Below, piece by piece: positions 33,335-42,337 of a stretch of 64,000 nucleotides of DNA. The position numbers were made by a program, and so were the translations under genes. Under the pieces are notes generated by a model. It was not told where the DNA came from, did no database searches, and saw only the letters and a program-made list of their open reading frames with translations. The first letter of the stretch is position 1. Each line of letters starts with the position of its first letter. The DNA is from Enterococcus alishanensis. GTDB taxonomy: Bacteria > Bacillota > Bacilli > Lactobacillales > Enterococcaceae. The stretch spans positions 606,362 to 670,361 of the forward strand of contig NZ_JAHUZB010000003.1 in NCBI RefSeq assembly GCF_019218635.1, in the 5' to 3' direction.

Positions 33335-33347
33335 TGATAACCCTCCT

Positions 33348-33614
33348 TTAGGAAACTGTTACTTCACAATTTGCAGTTTTACTACCATCCTCAGTTGTAA
33401 CAGTAATTGTTGCTACTCCTGCTGCGACACCTGTTATCTTTCCTGCTTTCGGCGTTACCGTTGCAATTGAAGTATCACTAGAACTAAATGAGATATTTTT
33501 GTTTGCAGCGTTTTCTGGTGCTACAGTAGCATTTAGCGTTTCGTTCGCCCCCACCGTGATAGAGGTTGTCGTTTTATTCAACGTAACCCCTGTGACTGAT
33601 GTTGGGGCTACACT
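33348..33614 (-). CDS. Ig-like (Big_2) extension of the major capsid protein, made by -1 frameshift
   Basis: 89 codons in the -1 frame after the slip site in the capsid gene, reading SVAPTSVTGVTLNKTTTSIT at the start. The rest is a bacterial Ig-like fold: VAPENAANKNISFSSSDTSI and GKITGVAAGVATITVTTEDG. There is no ribosome binding site or ATG at its start, so expression must come through the capsid gene. Ig-like capsid decorations bind cell-surface glycans weakly in other phages. Confidence 0.8.
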   Translation of the reverse strand, partial: SVAPTSVTGVTLNKTTTSITVGANETLNATVAPENAANKNISFSSSDTSIATVTPKAGKITGVAAGVATITVTTEDGSKTANCEVTVS

Positions 33615-34738
33615 TTTTTTGCTAAACGGAAAGCAGATGCTAGTTTAATTTGGTGATCGAACCAAGCTGTCACAACGAATAAATTAATACCAGTTTTGAC
33701 GTCTTTATCTTGTTCATAAAGAGCACCAATATCGTAATTAAAGTGAGAATAAGAGAAATCACCTACGACTGGTGTTACTGCAGCATCAGTAAAGATTACT
33801 GGTTTTCCTAAAATTTGTTCAGGTTGCGCTGTATAAAGTGTTGCATTTCCGTTTGCTAAAGTTTCAATGATATTTAAGTAATCGGCGTATTTCATCATAA
33901 TTTTTGCATTCTCACGGTAGTCTTCATGTAAATCAGCAATAGCTGCTTTGATTGCTTTATAAAGATCGGCTCCAGTAACTTCTTTGATATTAACCACAGT
34001 TTTATCATAGAAACTCATGTGCTCCTCACCGGTTTTAGGAGTTTCAGCAAAAGCGACTTTACGTTCTTTGGTAGCCACACCAGATTGCAGATTCATTTCT
34101 ACAGTAGATACTAAATTCGTATTTGTTCCTGAAAGAATTGTTTCAGAAATACCTGTAAATACTTTGAATTTATGACGAGTAAATACCACATTATCTCCTT
34201 TGGCTTCTAACTCCTTTGCTGTCTGCATATCAGCAATAAAATCATCGTCATCTAAAGTGAATGTTACTTTAGGAATCTCAAGATTTGGAATACTAGTGAT
34301 TGTTGATACTTCACGTAATGGGTTCTTTACAGTAGGTTCAGAAATAATATCTGTAGCCACAGTTTTAGGCAAGAATTTCCCACCTTTAGATGTATTATCA
34401 TCACCCAAAGCTTCTCGAATATCGGATGTAACAGCTTCCTTTGCAATAGTTTTTCGGATTAATTCCGCTTTTGCATCGATAACCTTTTGTTTAGGGTCTT
34501 CTGAAGTTGAAAATTGTCCTTTTTCTAACTTAGCTTTTTGTTCTGCTTCCATTTGATCATGTTGCTTTTGTAATAAATCAAATCGTTGCTGCAAAGATGC
34601 TTTAGTTTCATTTAATTTATTTAAATCTTCTGGTGTAACTGAGCTATCCAGAGCTTTCTCTGTAATTTCAGACTCTGTTTTTGCTAGTTGATCCCCGATT
34701 GTCAGTAAACCTTGCTTCAGTTCAAATAGTGTTTTCAT
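33608..34738 (-). CDS. Major capsid protein, HK97 fold
   Basis: 376 residues. The N-terminal delta/scaffold-like coiled coil (1-105) is normally removed by the protease encoded just upstream; the body has the HK97 pattern (KTVATDIISEPTVKNPLREVSTI..., MMKYADYLNIIETLANGNAT, PVIFTDAAVTPVVGDFSYSHF). Ends RLAKKV with a slippery run A-AAA-AAA-G at the stop, giving a minor form with an Ig-like domain. Confidence 0.93.
   Translation of the reverse strand: MKTLFELKQGLLTIGDQLAKTESEITEKALDSSVTPEDLNKLNETKASLQQRFDLLQKQHDQMEAEQKAKLEKGQFSTSEDPKQKVIDAKAELIRKTIAKEAVTSDIREALGDDNTSKGGKFLPKTVATDIISEPTVKNPLREVSTITSIPNLEIPKVTFTLDDDDFIADMQTAKELEAKGDNVVFTRHKFKVFTGISETILSGTNTNLVSTVEMNLQSGVATKERKVAFAETPKTGEEHMSFYDKTVVNIKEVTGADLYKAIKAAIADLHEDYRENAKIMMKYADYLNIIETLANGNATLYTAQPEQILGKPVIFTDAAVTPVVGDFSYSHFNYDIGALYEQDKDVKTGINLFVVTAWFDHQIKLASAFRLAKKV
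33614..33620 (-). promoter_or_regulatory. Programmed -1 frameshift site (AAAAAAA/G) at the capsid stop
   Basis: Zero frame GCA AAA AAA GTG TAG. Slipping one base back on AAA AAA gives AGT GTA GCC CCA and stays open for 89 codons through the Ig-like domain to 33348. Confidence 0.8.
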
Positions 34739-34740
34739 AT

Positions 34741-35472
34741 TTATAATTCCTCCAATTGTTGTTTTAATAAATTTAGATTAATCTCACTTTGTTCAGCCAT
34801 TTTTCTACGTTCATCAGTCACTTCATTTCTTTCAGGAAATTGCTTCTGTTGTAATAAGGTCGCCGGAACATTTCTATATGACTCAAATAATTCGTCACTT
34901 GCACAAGCAGCTATTTGATTTGATTGAATTATTTCATTACATAATCCAATATCATAAGCTTCTTTAGCAGATAACCACGTTTCTTCATCCATAATTTGCT
35001 TAATTTTTTCCTCGGTTAACTTTTCCCCACCTTTAGCAAGATAAGTAATAACTGATGATTCAGCTATTCGGTCTAAATCATCCGCTTGCTTTCGTAGCTC
35101 TTTGGCATTTCCCATAGATATAGTCCATGGATTGTGAATCATCATCATGCTATTTTCAGGCATGATTACCTCATCACAGCTGGAAACAATTACACTAGCA
35201 ATAGAAGCTGCTAAAGCATCCACATGAGCTGTAACGTGTGCTTTGTGTTGTTTTAACATATTACCAATTGCGATACCTTCAAATACTGATCCTCCTGGAG
35301 AATTGATGTGCAGATTAATTTGACTGATTTCTCCAAGGCTTCTTAAATCTTTTTGAAAACTTGCTGCTGTTGTGTCCGTATCGTCCCATTTACTGGAAAC
35401 AATTTCTCCAAAAATATAAATTTCGGCCTCTGAATTATTTGCCGATTGTTTTACTTCCCAAAATTTTTTCAT
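34741..35472 (-). CDS. Prohead protease, ClpP type
   Basis: 243 residues. ClpP fold with catalytic serine in HVDALAASIASVIVSSCDEV and histidine in NSMMMIHNP; the oxyanion loop reads INSPGGSVFEG. Matures the capsid; sits between portal and capsid genes with a good ribosome binding site. Confidence 0.93.
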   Translation of the reverse strand: MKKFWEVKQSANNSEAEIYIFGEIVSSKWDDTDTTAASFQKDLRSLGEISQINLHINSPGGSVFEGIAIGNMLKQHKAHVTAHVDALAASIASVIVSSCDEVIMPENSMMMIHNPWTISMGNAKELRKQADDLDRIAESSVITYLAKGGEKLTEEKIKQIMDEETWLSAKEAYDIGLCNEIIQSNQIAACASDELFESYRNVPATLLQQKQFPERNEVTDERRKMAEQSEINLNLLKQQLEEL

Positions 35473-35505
35473 CTCAACCCTCCTTTCAAGGCAAAATAAA
35501 AAGAC

Positions 35506-36741
35506 CTAGTCTTCTTTGACTACGTCTCGATTACTGCCATTATTTGATTTTCTTAAAGAAGGGTCCATATCCTGTGGATACATATCTCCTGAAATCCATA
35601 ACTCGGAAGCTTTACCACCACGAGGAGGCATCTCCTCAAGCATTCTCGCTTCATCTGGTACCATCCAACCATCACGAATCCCACCGTGATAAAATTTCTG
35701 TCGAGCGTCTGAATCGCCTCTCAATAAGCCCATTAAGTTAAATTTGAAATAGTATCCTTTTACACGTTCGTTTTTAAGAAGTATTTTCTTGTTAAATTCA
35801 CGTTCATACTGCTTAACAATAGGTGTTAAGGTCATGTTTACAAAAAGTTGCATCAGTTGTTCATTAGACGAAAAACTACTGCTATCAGAGTTCAAGAAAA
35901 TACTTGGCACGTTATAAACGTTAGCAATCCGATCTCTAGTAATTCCTTCTGTAATTTTCATATCGGTAGCCACAAAGTTACGTTTCATTTCCTCAATCGT
36001 AACTCCTGGTTCTTGAATAAGAATTCCACCATTTTCTTCATAGAACATTTTGAAATTATCGATAATGGCTTGTTTCTTTCCATCATCAACGCTCGTATCG
36101 TATTTTAGAATGAATGAATCTCTAATAGATTCCATCTCTTTTAATGAAAACGTTCGAACTGCTTTATCAAAATCATTCGAATTTTTTAATACAGCTATCG
36201 GGCTAATACCTTTCCAATTTCCATTTCCAGCAATATGCCTTACATGAATCATATCTGAATTATGGAAAAAATAGGTTTTACCATTATTATTTACCCGATA
36301 CCAAAGCTCATTTGTAGTTTCTTCAAGTACCGGTTCCACGTAATTAGGATTAAATGGTACTAGTTGCTCAAACAAACCTCGAATATCCCTAAAAATTAAG
36401 GCATATCCATTACCATTAGTATTTCTACTTACTTCCATTACATTGAATATTTGATCTAATGTCTGATTATTATTTGGCCAATACATCAGCTTATCCATCG
36501 ATTCATCAAATTGTTGTTCATAGCTCAAGTATTTCTTAAACGGCAAGCTAGAAACTGTGTTTGCTAAACGTGACACCACTGAAAAGATATTTTCGTTTGT
36601 TTCCAGCGTGGAGTTTTCAATACCGAAAAAAGTTTTCCCAAACCACTGTTTGAAATTGCTATTTGTCTGATAGTTTTTTATTACTGATTGCCTGATAAAC
36701 CTCGGTGTCATTCGATTGATAATTTTTTGAAATCTATTCAT
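35506..36741 (-). CDS. Portal protein
   Basis: 411 residues, HK97-type (phage_portal) with NGNGYALIFRDIRG near 108-121, VRHIAGNGNWKGISPI, and FSSNEQLMQLFVNMTLTPIV. Forms the dodecameric DNA gate in the capsid vertex. GGAGGG before ATG 36741. Confidence 0.93.
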   Translation of the reverse strand: MNRFQKIINRMTPRFIRQSVIKNYQTNSNFKQWFGKTFFGIENSTLETNENIFSVVSRLANTVSSLPFKKYLSYEQQFDESMDKLMYWPNNNQTLDQIFNVMEVSRNTNGNGYALIFRDIRGLFEQLVPFNPNYVEPVLEETTNELWYRVNNNGKTYFFHNSDMIHVRHIAGNGNWKGISPIAVLKNSNDFDKAVRTFSLKEMESIRDSFILKYDTSVDDGKKQAIIDNFKMFYEENGGILIQEPGVTIEEMKRNFVATDMKITEGITRDRIANVYNVPSIFLNSDSSSFSSNEQLMQLFVNMTLTPIVKQYEREFNKKILLKNERVKGYYFKFNLMGLLRGDSDARQKFYHGGIRDGWMVPDEARMLEEMPPRGGKASELWISGDMYPQDMDPSLRKSNNGSNRDVVKED

Positions 36742-36743
36742 CT

Positions 36744-38531
36744 CTACCCTCCTTTCATCATGTCACGAATACTAATAAACTCTACATTTCCTGTTTGTTT
36801 AGACTTATTCGCGAACATCTCTACCACACTGACATGACTATTAAGCATGGCAGCAAAACCATCAATTTTTCTATTTTTAGATTGTTTAGTAGGCATCCAG
36901 TTATTATTTCTATCTTGAACAAGTTTTACATTCGATAAATACCATCTGAATATTTTTTGACTATTAAAAATGACTTTCCCATCCAAAAATCTTTCCTTTA
37001 AATCTTTCATTGGACCACCTAACGTAATAAATCCCTGAATTGCTTCTTCCATTACAAATCCATAATCAATCATTTTCTGGTTAAGAATTAAGCTGTTTCT
37101 TCTATCATAACGAACCTTTAATATTTTAAATTTTTTCGACTGTTCAACGAACCAATCAAACACAAAATCGTAATCAACATAATTGCCTGGTGTCACTGTT
37201 AAATCGCCTGTTTTAATCCATGAATCTAGCCGTTGTTTGTTATTATCATTGTTATAACGCTCTTGTGAAATCCAACTATGCTCTAAAACAGCAATTTCCC
37301 CAGTTTCATATATTGGAAATTCTAAATTAGCAGAAGTGAAATCCTGTGTTTCTGATAAATCATATCCGCCTACACATTCCTGATGAAGTAGTGAGTCCCA
37401 TTCAATTAACTTGTCGTTTTTATTTATTGTTTGCATGTCTAAGAAAGACAGCTCATCAATATCCGAAAACAGGTTAAACTGCTTGGTAATCCAGTCAGCT
37501 CTTTCTTGTGGGCTATTTCTTTCAGTCTTCCAGTCAGTTACTAAATCAACAAATGACATTAAACCAAGATTAGGGTTTGCTTTAATCCAATTTCTAGGAT
37601 CGTCAGCTTCAGAAACATCATCAAGTTTAGCGACAAAATAAAAAACCCGTTCGTCTAGTCCATCTTCAAGATGTTCCAAACAATCAAGTGCATTGTCATA
37701 GTATTGCATTAATGGTCCGTCTAATACATAACCGGCTGTAGTAATATAAACAATTAAAGGCTGTCTTCTAGTACCACGAGACTTTTTTATTACATTGATT
37801 AACTTAAAATTTATAAACTCATGAATCTCGTCAAAGATAGCAAAGTGAGTATTTAATCCATCAAGCTTTTTGCTATCTGAAGCCCTTGCCTCCATTTTTG
37901 AGAAAGTAGCTTCATCTTTAATTACTGATCGTTGTGGCTTATATTTTGTATCTAGTAGCGGCGATTGTTTCACCATTTCTTTTGCTTTGTCAAATAAGAT
38001 AGATGCTTGATCTTTAGCATTTGCTAGTACATACACATTCGCCCCTTGTTCTCGATCATATCCAAGCATATAAGCAGATAGACCGCTTATTAACGATGTT
38101 TTTCCGTTCTTTCTGCCAACAAAAGTTAAAGCTTCACGAAAACGTCTTATACCAGTGTCTTTATGCACCCACCCGAATATTGAACCAACAATGAAATGTT
38201 GCCACGGTTGTAAAATAAATCGTTCAAAATCACCTTCAGTTGGTCGACAGTTATCTTCAATAAAACGTATAGGTCTGTGACCAGCTTCCTCATCAAAAAT
38301 CCAAGGGAAGCCATCTGTTCCCTGTCTTTCTAAATCCAACATATGACGTTTAGCTGCAGAGATATTTTCTTTACTGGCTGGAATTAAACCATCAATAAGT
38401 CGTTCAGCGTACCAAGTGGTCAATAATTCAGGATATGGTTCTACTAAAATGCCACCCCAAGAAGCTTGTTCATCCGTATAGTCAATCCACCATTTTTCAA
38501 GTTCAGAATAAGATAGATTCATCAAGTCCAT
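36744..38531 (-). CDS. terL: Terminase large subunit
   Basis: 595 residues. ATPase domain with Walker A-like GRKNGKTSLISGL near 137 and Walker B/coupling FAIFDEIHEF near 232, followed by the RNase H-like nuclease (GGYDLSETQDFTSANLEFP near 390). Packages DNA into proheads through the portal. It overlaps terS by 10 nt. Confidence 0.95.
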   Translation of the reverse strand: MDLMNLSYSELEKWWIDYTDEQASWGGILVEPYPELLTTWYAERLIDGLIPASKENISAAKRHMLDLERQGTDGFPWIFDEEAGHRPIRFIEDNCRPTEGDFERFILQPWQHFIVGSIFGWVHKDTGIRRFREALTFVGRKNGKTSLISGLSAYMLGYDREQGANVYVLANAKDQASILFDKAKEMVKQSPLLDTKYKPQRSVIKDEATFSKMEARASDSKKLDGLNTHFAIFDEIHEFINFKLINVIKKSRGTRRQPLIVYITTAGYVLDGPLMQYYDNALDCLEHLEDGLDERVFYFVAKLDDVSEADDPRNWIKANPNLGLMSFVDLVTDWKTERNSPQERADWITKQFNLFSDIDELSFLDMQTINKNDKLIEWDSLLHQECVGGYDLSETQDFTSANLEFPIYETGEIAVLEHSWISQERYNNDNNKQRLDSWIKTGDLTVTPGNYVDYDFVFDWFVEQSKKFKILKVRYDRRNSLILNQKMIDYGFVMEEAIQGFITLGGPMKDLKERFLDGKVIFNSQKIFRWYLSNVKLVQDRNNNWMPTKQSKNRKIDGFAAMLNSHVSVVEMFANKSKQTGNVEFISIRDMMKGG

Positions 38532-39043
38532 TCTGAATCATCTCCATTATCCTGAGCTAATTTAATCGCTAACTTCGCTCTGGCAGAAGGTGATAAGCCA
38601 AGATCATTTGCCAGTGTTCGTAAATTACGGGAAGCTGTATCCATCTGTCTTGATAACGGATTTCCTATCAATTCATTTGGTTCATTAAAAGGCTCTCCAT
38701 TGGATTCAGCTTCTGCTTTTGCTATCTCATAGTTTAGTTTGTACTCTCTTCGTAGTTTTCGTAATTGCTTTTCTAAGGAAATGTATTGAGAATACCAACT
38801 TGAATATAAGGCCATAAGATGGATATCTGGATTACTAACTAGTTCTACTAGTAACAACTCTTCAGCGATAAAATTGAAGGTAACTTTACCCGTGGCATCG
38901 AGCCAATTCGGAGGCTTAACTTTATCTATTGCCATCTTCATTTTTTGCTCAGCAGCCGCTCTTTTCTTAAGCTCAGAAGTATTTTTTTTATTCGGATTTC
39001 CATTTAATAACTGTAATTTTGCGCTCTTTGCTGGTTGCGGCAT
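38522..39043 (-). CDS. terS: Terminase small subunit (P27 family)
   Basis: 173 residues, MPQPAKSAKLQLLNGNPNKK at the start, PPNWLDATGKVTFNFIAEEL and LANDLGLSPSARAKLAIKLA: P27-type small terminase. Recognises the packaging site, expected just upstream near HNH. AAGGTGAG precedes the ATG. Confidence 0.88.
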   Translation of the reverse strand: MPQPAKSAKLQLLNGNPNKKNTSELKKRAAAEQKMKMAIDKVKPPNWLDATGKVTFNFIAEELLLVELVSNPDIHLMALYSSWYSQYISLEKQLRKLRREYKLNYEIAKAEAESNGEPFNEPNELIGNPLSRQMDTASRNLRTLANDLGLSPSARAKLAIKLAQDNGDDSEWT

Positions 39044-39073
39044 AATCTCACCTTCTTCCTTTTTTGACTATTA

Positions 39074-39271
39074 TCATTCGAAAGTCGTTGTAATTCTAAA
39101 ATACTTACCTATATCATTTTGTAAATCATAAAAAAACCAATCTAGTGAGACTTGCGCCCATTCTGTGTTAAATAAATACTGTATTTGGATTTTTAAAATC
39201 ATAAATCGATATAATATTTTGGGCTTAACAACCACTCGTGCTACTTTTTTTCTTTTATCGAAAATTTTCAC
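39074..39271 (-). CDS. Small protein upstream of terS, start uncertain
   Basis: 65 residues if started at GTG 39271 (MKIFDKRKKVARVVVKPKIL). GGGAGG lies immediately before the GTG, which is closer than usual; an ATT two codons later would be better spaced but is rarely used. Basic N-terminal half, aromatic C-terminal half. Function unknown. Confidence 0.4.
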   Translation of the reverse strand: MKIFDKRKKVARVVVKPKILYRFMILKIQIQYLFNTEWAQVSLDWFFYDLQNDIGKYFRITTTFE

Positions 39272-39319
39272 CTCCCAAAAAACTTGAAAAGCGGTGTTTG
39301 TGTGAAGGAAGGACGACAC

Positions 39320-39393
39320 CGTTCTTTCCGACCCCCAGTTTGCTATTATTTTGGGGAGGGGGGTAGTCTTTAATCCCCACTTTAAAAAATTTT
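39320..39393. other. G/C-rich gap, candidate cos region
   Basis: Between the small gene and 39394 lies CCGACCCCCAGTTTGC ... TTTTGGGGAGGGGGG, far more G/C-rich than its surroundings. Phages with an HNH gene next to P27-type TerS usually have their cohesive-end site here. No second copy of the ends exists to confirm it. Confidence 0.35.
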
Positions 39394-39600
39394 CTACTTT
39401 TTGTTGAAAGCTTGATAAGTTATGTCAATAACAACTTTAACTTCTTCTGTTCCATCTGAATCAGGTAATTCATTGTCTCTATCTATATCTGCTCGAATGA
39501 TAAAGGCTTGTCCATCCTTGACATTACTTCTAATGCCCTCTAGTACCGATATAGCATTGTCTAGCCACTCAAGCTGTACCCCGTTATTCTTTTGTTGCAT
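39394..39600 (-). CDS. Small acidic phage protein
   Basis: 68 residues, MQQKNNGVQLEWLDNAISVL at the start; two helices then a beta hairpin (VKVVIDITYQAF). AAAGGTAG precedes the ATG, and the gene overlaps the end of the HNH gene by 17 nt. Function unknown. Confidence 0.6.
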   Translation of the reverse strand: MQQKNNGVQLEWLDNAISVLEGIRSNVKDGQAFIIRADIDRDNELPDSDGTEEVKVVIDITYQAFNKK

Positions 39601-39910
39601 AAAACTTCACTACCTTTCTTTTAGTTCTTATTTTCTTTTCTCCTCCAGACTTCTCTGGATGCACCCTATTGTGACAAGCAAGACAAACAAGCTCTAGGTT
39701 ATCTTTATCCCAGAACTTAGTTATATCCTCTCTAGCTTCTATTACATGATGGACAACCACACCTCTTGTTATGATGCCCCTTCTCTTACACTCTTGACAC
39801 AAACCATAGTCACGACTGATTATTACTTCTCTCAGTCTTTGCCATCGATGAGTCTTATAAAGTTTGGCTATGTTATCTGATGAGTTACCTTTACATATAT
39901 GCGCCAACAT
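39584..39910 (-). CDS. HNH endonuclease next to terminase
   Basis: 108 residues. Zinc-binding CQECKRRG and CLACHNRVH frame the HNH core VVVHHVIEAREDITKFWDKDNLELVC. In HK97-like phages such HNH proteins work with the terminase in cos cleavage. AAGGAGG before ATG 39910. Confidence 0.88.
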   Translation of the reverse strand: MLAHICKGNSSDNIAKLYKTHRWQRLREVIISRDYGLCQECKRRGIITRGVVVHHVIEAREDITKFWDKDNLELVCLACHNRVHPEKSGGEKKIRTKRKVVKFYATKE

Positions 39911-39955
39911 ACTTACCTCCTTAAAAAAAATAGTGCGAAAAGAATAGTAAATCTA

Positions 39956-39992
39956 TTGACTTCAATACGCATCAGGTGTATTATATAAATAT
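39956..39992 (+). promoter_or_regulatory. hicAB promoter and operator
   Basis: TTGACT (39956-39961) and TATTAT (39979-39984), 17-bp spacing. The spacer holds AATACGC-atcag-GTGTATT, an imperfect inverted repeat suited to autoregulation by HicB. Confidence 0.65.
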
Positions 39993-40010
39993 AGAAAGGA
40001 GATGGAACTA

Positions 40011-40193
40011 TTGGTTAAACGAAGAGACTTGTTAAAGGATTTAAAAAAGAAAGGCATAGTTGTTAATGAACACGGTGGTCGACATGCCAAACTAATAAAT
40101 CCACAAAACAACTTAACAGCTCCGATACCAAGGCATAAAGAGATTGACGACTTTACTGCCAAAGCAATATACAAACAGTTAGGGCTTAAATAA
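40011..40193 (+). CDS. hicA: HicA-type mRNA interferase toxin
   Basis: 60 residues from TTG 40011, set by AAAGGAG 9 nt upstream (the ATG at 40002 is part of that site). dsRBD-like fold with GGRHAKLINP carrying the catalytic histidine in the G-x-H motif and IPRHKEIDDFTAKAIYKQLG. Cleaves mRNA when free; the antitoxin gene follows. Inserted against the direction of the late genes. Confidence 0.88.
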   Translation: MVKRRDLLKDLKKKGIVVNEHGGRHAKLINPQNNLTAPIPRHKEIDDFTAKAIYKQLGLK

Positions 40194-40253
40194 GCCCTAG
40201 CCAGTTTGTTAACCATAGTTTCATCTCTATTCAAAAAGAAAGGATGTATATAT

Positions 40254-40646
40254 ATGTCAGATAAATTTATAGCTTACCCTGCGATTTTTAAACCATTGCA
40301 TAATTCAAACGATGCTTACTTTATTTCCTTCCCTGATTTACCTAATACCTTTACTGAAGGTCATGGGTTAGAAGATTCATTCTTAATGGCTAGTGATGTG
40401 TTAGCGGAAATGAATTACGATAATAAGAATTTGCCCGAACCATCTAACTTAAAAGATATTAAGGTTGAAGATGATTCGTTTGTAGTAATTGTATCTGGAA
40501 ATCTTTCTGCAAAGAAAAGAGAATTCCAGAAATATGTTAGAAAGAACGTAACTGTCCCAGCCGAATTAGCAGCTAAAGCAGAAGAACAAAGTATTAATTT
40601 CTCTCAAGCATTAACAGAAGCTTTAAAGGAAAGATTAGGAGTCTAG
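40254..40646 (+). CDS. hicB: HicB-type antitoxin
   Basis: 130 residues from ATG 40254 (AAAGGA upstream). N-terminal partly degraded RNase H-like HicB fold (SFPDLPNTFTEGHGLEDSFL) and C-terminal ribbon-helix-helix-like DNA-binding region (VPAELAAKAEEQSINFSQAL). Neutralises HicA and probably represses the operon. A CTAGC/GCTAG hairpin terminator begins at the stop codon. Confidence 0.9.
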   Translation: MSDKFIAYPAIFKPLHNSNDAYFISFPDLPNTFTEGHGLEDSFLMASDVLAEMNYDNKNLPEPSNLKDIKVEDDSFVVIVSGNLSAKKREFQKYVRKNVTVPAELAAKAEEQSINFSQALTEALKERLGV

Positions 40647-40761
40647 CATTTGCTAGGCTTCTTTTTTATTACAAAATAAAAAGACCGCCTAAGCGATCTA
40701 AATTGTGTATAATGATTTGTACCAAATAAAAAATTAATGACATTTAAAAGGAACTATATTT

Positions 40762-40956
40762 ATGGGACTAGGCACGGGAGTATTGATTGTTGTAATAATT
40801 TTATTGATACTGGTATTAATGAGTTTGTTATTAATACTAATATCAATATATAATTTATTGAAAAATAGAAAAAAATTACTATCCCTGTTTATACTCAGTG
40901 CGGGTATTGCTATGCTAGCATTCCTTTTTTATTTTTTTGTACTTAAAAATAGTTGA
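40762..40956 (+). CDS. Small two-helix membrane protein
   Basis: 64 residues, almost entirely hydrophobic (4-33 and 41-62) with a basic turn KNRKK between. AAAAGGA precedes the ATG. Located behind hicAB on the same strand. Possible exclusion or toxin-like role is only speculation. Confidence 0.6.
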   Translation: MGLGTGVLIVVIILLILVLMSLLLILISIYNLLKNRKKLLSLFILSAGIAMLAFLFYFFVLKNS

Positions 40957-41258
40957 TCATACATCTGATTTTTTAATGCTTCACACATATTGTTAATATG
41001 AAAGTTTCAGTTCATATTTTTTTAACACCACAATAACAACTAAGACAGCAGTGTAGAAAATAGAATTATTTAGAAACAGAATTTCCTCGCCTTCTGTTTT
41101 TAAATTTGGTTTAGCTGCCTTAGTAATTTAAGCACCAAACAATTAATCCGCTGTAGTAGATAAGACAGTAATTATTTCTGACGGATGTTGTTTGATGCCT
41201 TATTGGAAATTTCCATAATACTATTTTAGGCTATTGACAAGGTAGAAAACTATCGCTT
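40957..41258. other. Gap without recognised gene
   Basis: About 300 bp, A/T-rich, no frame with a credible start on either strand. It lies between a rightward small membrane gene and the end of the leftward late-regulator gene. Confidence 0.5.
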
Positions 41259-41684
41259 TTATTCTACTTTTGTCAAAATACCTCTTTCGTAAGCCAAAGC
41301 TTCTAGTATCTTATACCGTTTTTTATAGATACCAGCCGTAGAGCAGTATGTCATTTTTCCAATATCTACCCAACTCATATAATTAGAGTCACCCCAAAAA
41401 TATATATCAACAATATCCTTTAACTCCGTATTTAAGCTCTCGTAAGCACTAGTAATGTCAGCATATAACTTCGAATAATATAGATAACTCTTATTGTCCT
41501 CGCGTTTAATCATATCTGTTAATGCTTTTTCAGTATGTGTCTGAGAGCCCTTTATCCATGAATTGGCATCTTCTGGTTTCCATTCTTTCGCAACCAAAGC
41601 CTCTGCAATTTTTTTAGGTATATTTTTGTATGATCTAAAGTCTTCCTCTAAATCTGCAAGTTTTGTTTTACTAAGTTCTCCCAA
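41259..41684 (-). CDS. Late transcription regulator, RinA/ArpU type
   Basis: 141 residues from TTG 41684 (AGGAGGAA upstream). Sigma-70 region-4-like C-terminus: IVDIYFWGDSNYMSWVDIGK plus STAGIYKKRYKILEALAYER is a helix-turn-helix. ArpU/RinA proteins switch on the terminase-structural operon. It lies next to that operon. Confidence 0.8.
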   Translation of the reverse strand: MGELSKTKLADLEEDFRSYKNIPKKIAEALVAKEWKPEDANSWIKGSQTHTEKALTDMIKREDNKSYLYYSKLYADITSAYESLNTELKDIVDIYFWGDSNYMSWVDIGKMTYCSTAGIYKKRYKILEALAYERGILTKVE

Positions 41685-41744
41685 GATGCCGTTCCTCCTG
41701 ATTAATTAATATTCTTTGTATTCAGAAACAGAATACGTAGCGGA

Positions 41745-41975
41745 CTAATTTAATTTTTTTAATTCTCGCCCACATATCGGGCAATACTTCATTCTTATAT
41801 ACATACACGTTGGTTCTTTATCTTCTGGATAAACCATCACCCTTATAGTTTGGTAGACTTGATCTACTGTCAGGTCACCCACTTGCTCGTATAATCTTGG
41901 AGAACCTTCGCAATATTCACATGGTTCTTGTAACTCCCTGATGGATTTACCCCAATTTTTGCTGGTTACTTTCAT
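41745..41975 (-). CDS. Zinc-ribbon phage protein
   Basis: 76 residues with CEYC near 19 and CPICG near 66, a two-knuckle zinc ribbon enclosing a beta-rich middle (DQVYQTIRVMVYPEDK). GTAGGAGG before the ATG. Function unknown; the same type recurs in phage early regions. Confidence 0.75.
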   Translation of the reverse strand: MKVTSKNWGKSIRELQEPCEYCEGSPRLYEQVGDLTVDQVYQTIRVMVYPEDKEPTCMYIRMKYCPICGRELKKLN

Positions 41976-42007
41976 TTATTTGCCTCCTACATCTTGTAAA
42001 CATTTTA

Positions 42008-42088
42008 TGGTAGAATTAATCTAGAAAAGATCTCATGGACTTTTCTCGTTTTCTCACACCAGTCACAACTTGTGGCTGGTATTTTTAT
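42008..42088 (+). ncRNA. RNA unit 1 (family A)
   Basis: TGG-TAGAAT at 42008-42016, predicted start near 42023. Contains a GAAAAG...CTTTTC hairpin and the terminator ACCAG-CACA...TGTG-CTGGT (42058-42080) followed by ATTTTTATTT. Family A has a conserved upstream block TTGTAARCRTTTTATG shared with unit 7. Confidence 0.65.
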
Positions 42089-42089
42089 T

Positions 42090-42166
42090 TGATAAAATAA
42101 TTTTGTCTAGCGGAAACTAGACAGAACGCTTACGAAGGTAGTTGCTAGTCAACTGCCTTTTTTTAT
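42090..42166 (+). ncRNA. RNA unit 2 (family B)
   Basis: TGaTAAAAT at 42090-42098, start near 42105. Hairpin GTCTAG-CGGAAA-CTAGAC (42105-42122) forms the 5' end; terminator GGTAGTTG-ctagt-CAACTGCC with seven T residues. About 60 nt. Confidence 0.7.
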
Positions 42167-42255
42167 TGTAATATGCTTTCAAGTTAGGTTATTTTCTGAC
42201 ACAAATTTGAATACCTGACTTATTGACCGTGGAACCCTATCGCCACGGTCTTTTT
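42167..42255 (+). ncRNA. RNA unit 3 (family C)
   Basis: TTG-TAATAT ending 42174, start near 42181. AAGTTAGGT pairs with ACCTGACTT around a 24-nt loop; terminator GACCGTGG...CCACGGTC (42225-42250) and TTTTT. About 75 nt. Confidence 0.65.
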
Positions 42256-42257
42256 AG

Positions 42258-42336
42258 TGATAAAATATACAAGTCTGGCGGAAAACAGACAAGTGTAATT
42301 ATCTTTAGGTAGCCGGTGGTCGGCTGCCTCTTTTTA
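42258..42336 (+). ncRNA. RNA unit 4 (family B)
   Basis: TGaTAAAAT at 42258-42266, start near 42273 with hairpin GTCTG-GCGGAAAA-CAGAC; terminator GGTAGCCG-gtggt-CGGCTGCC. Same two-hairpin plan and GCGGAAA loop as unit 2, different stem bases. Confidence 0.7.
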
Positions 42337-42337
42337 T

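Noticed and set aside
39962..40234. 90-residue frame on the minus strand
   Set aside because: Antisense to hicA and its promoter; HicA motifs and ribosome binding site support the plus strand.
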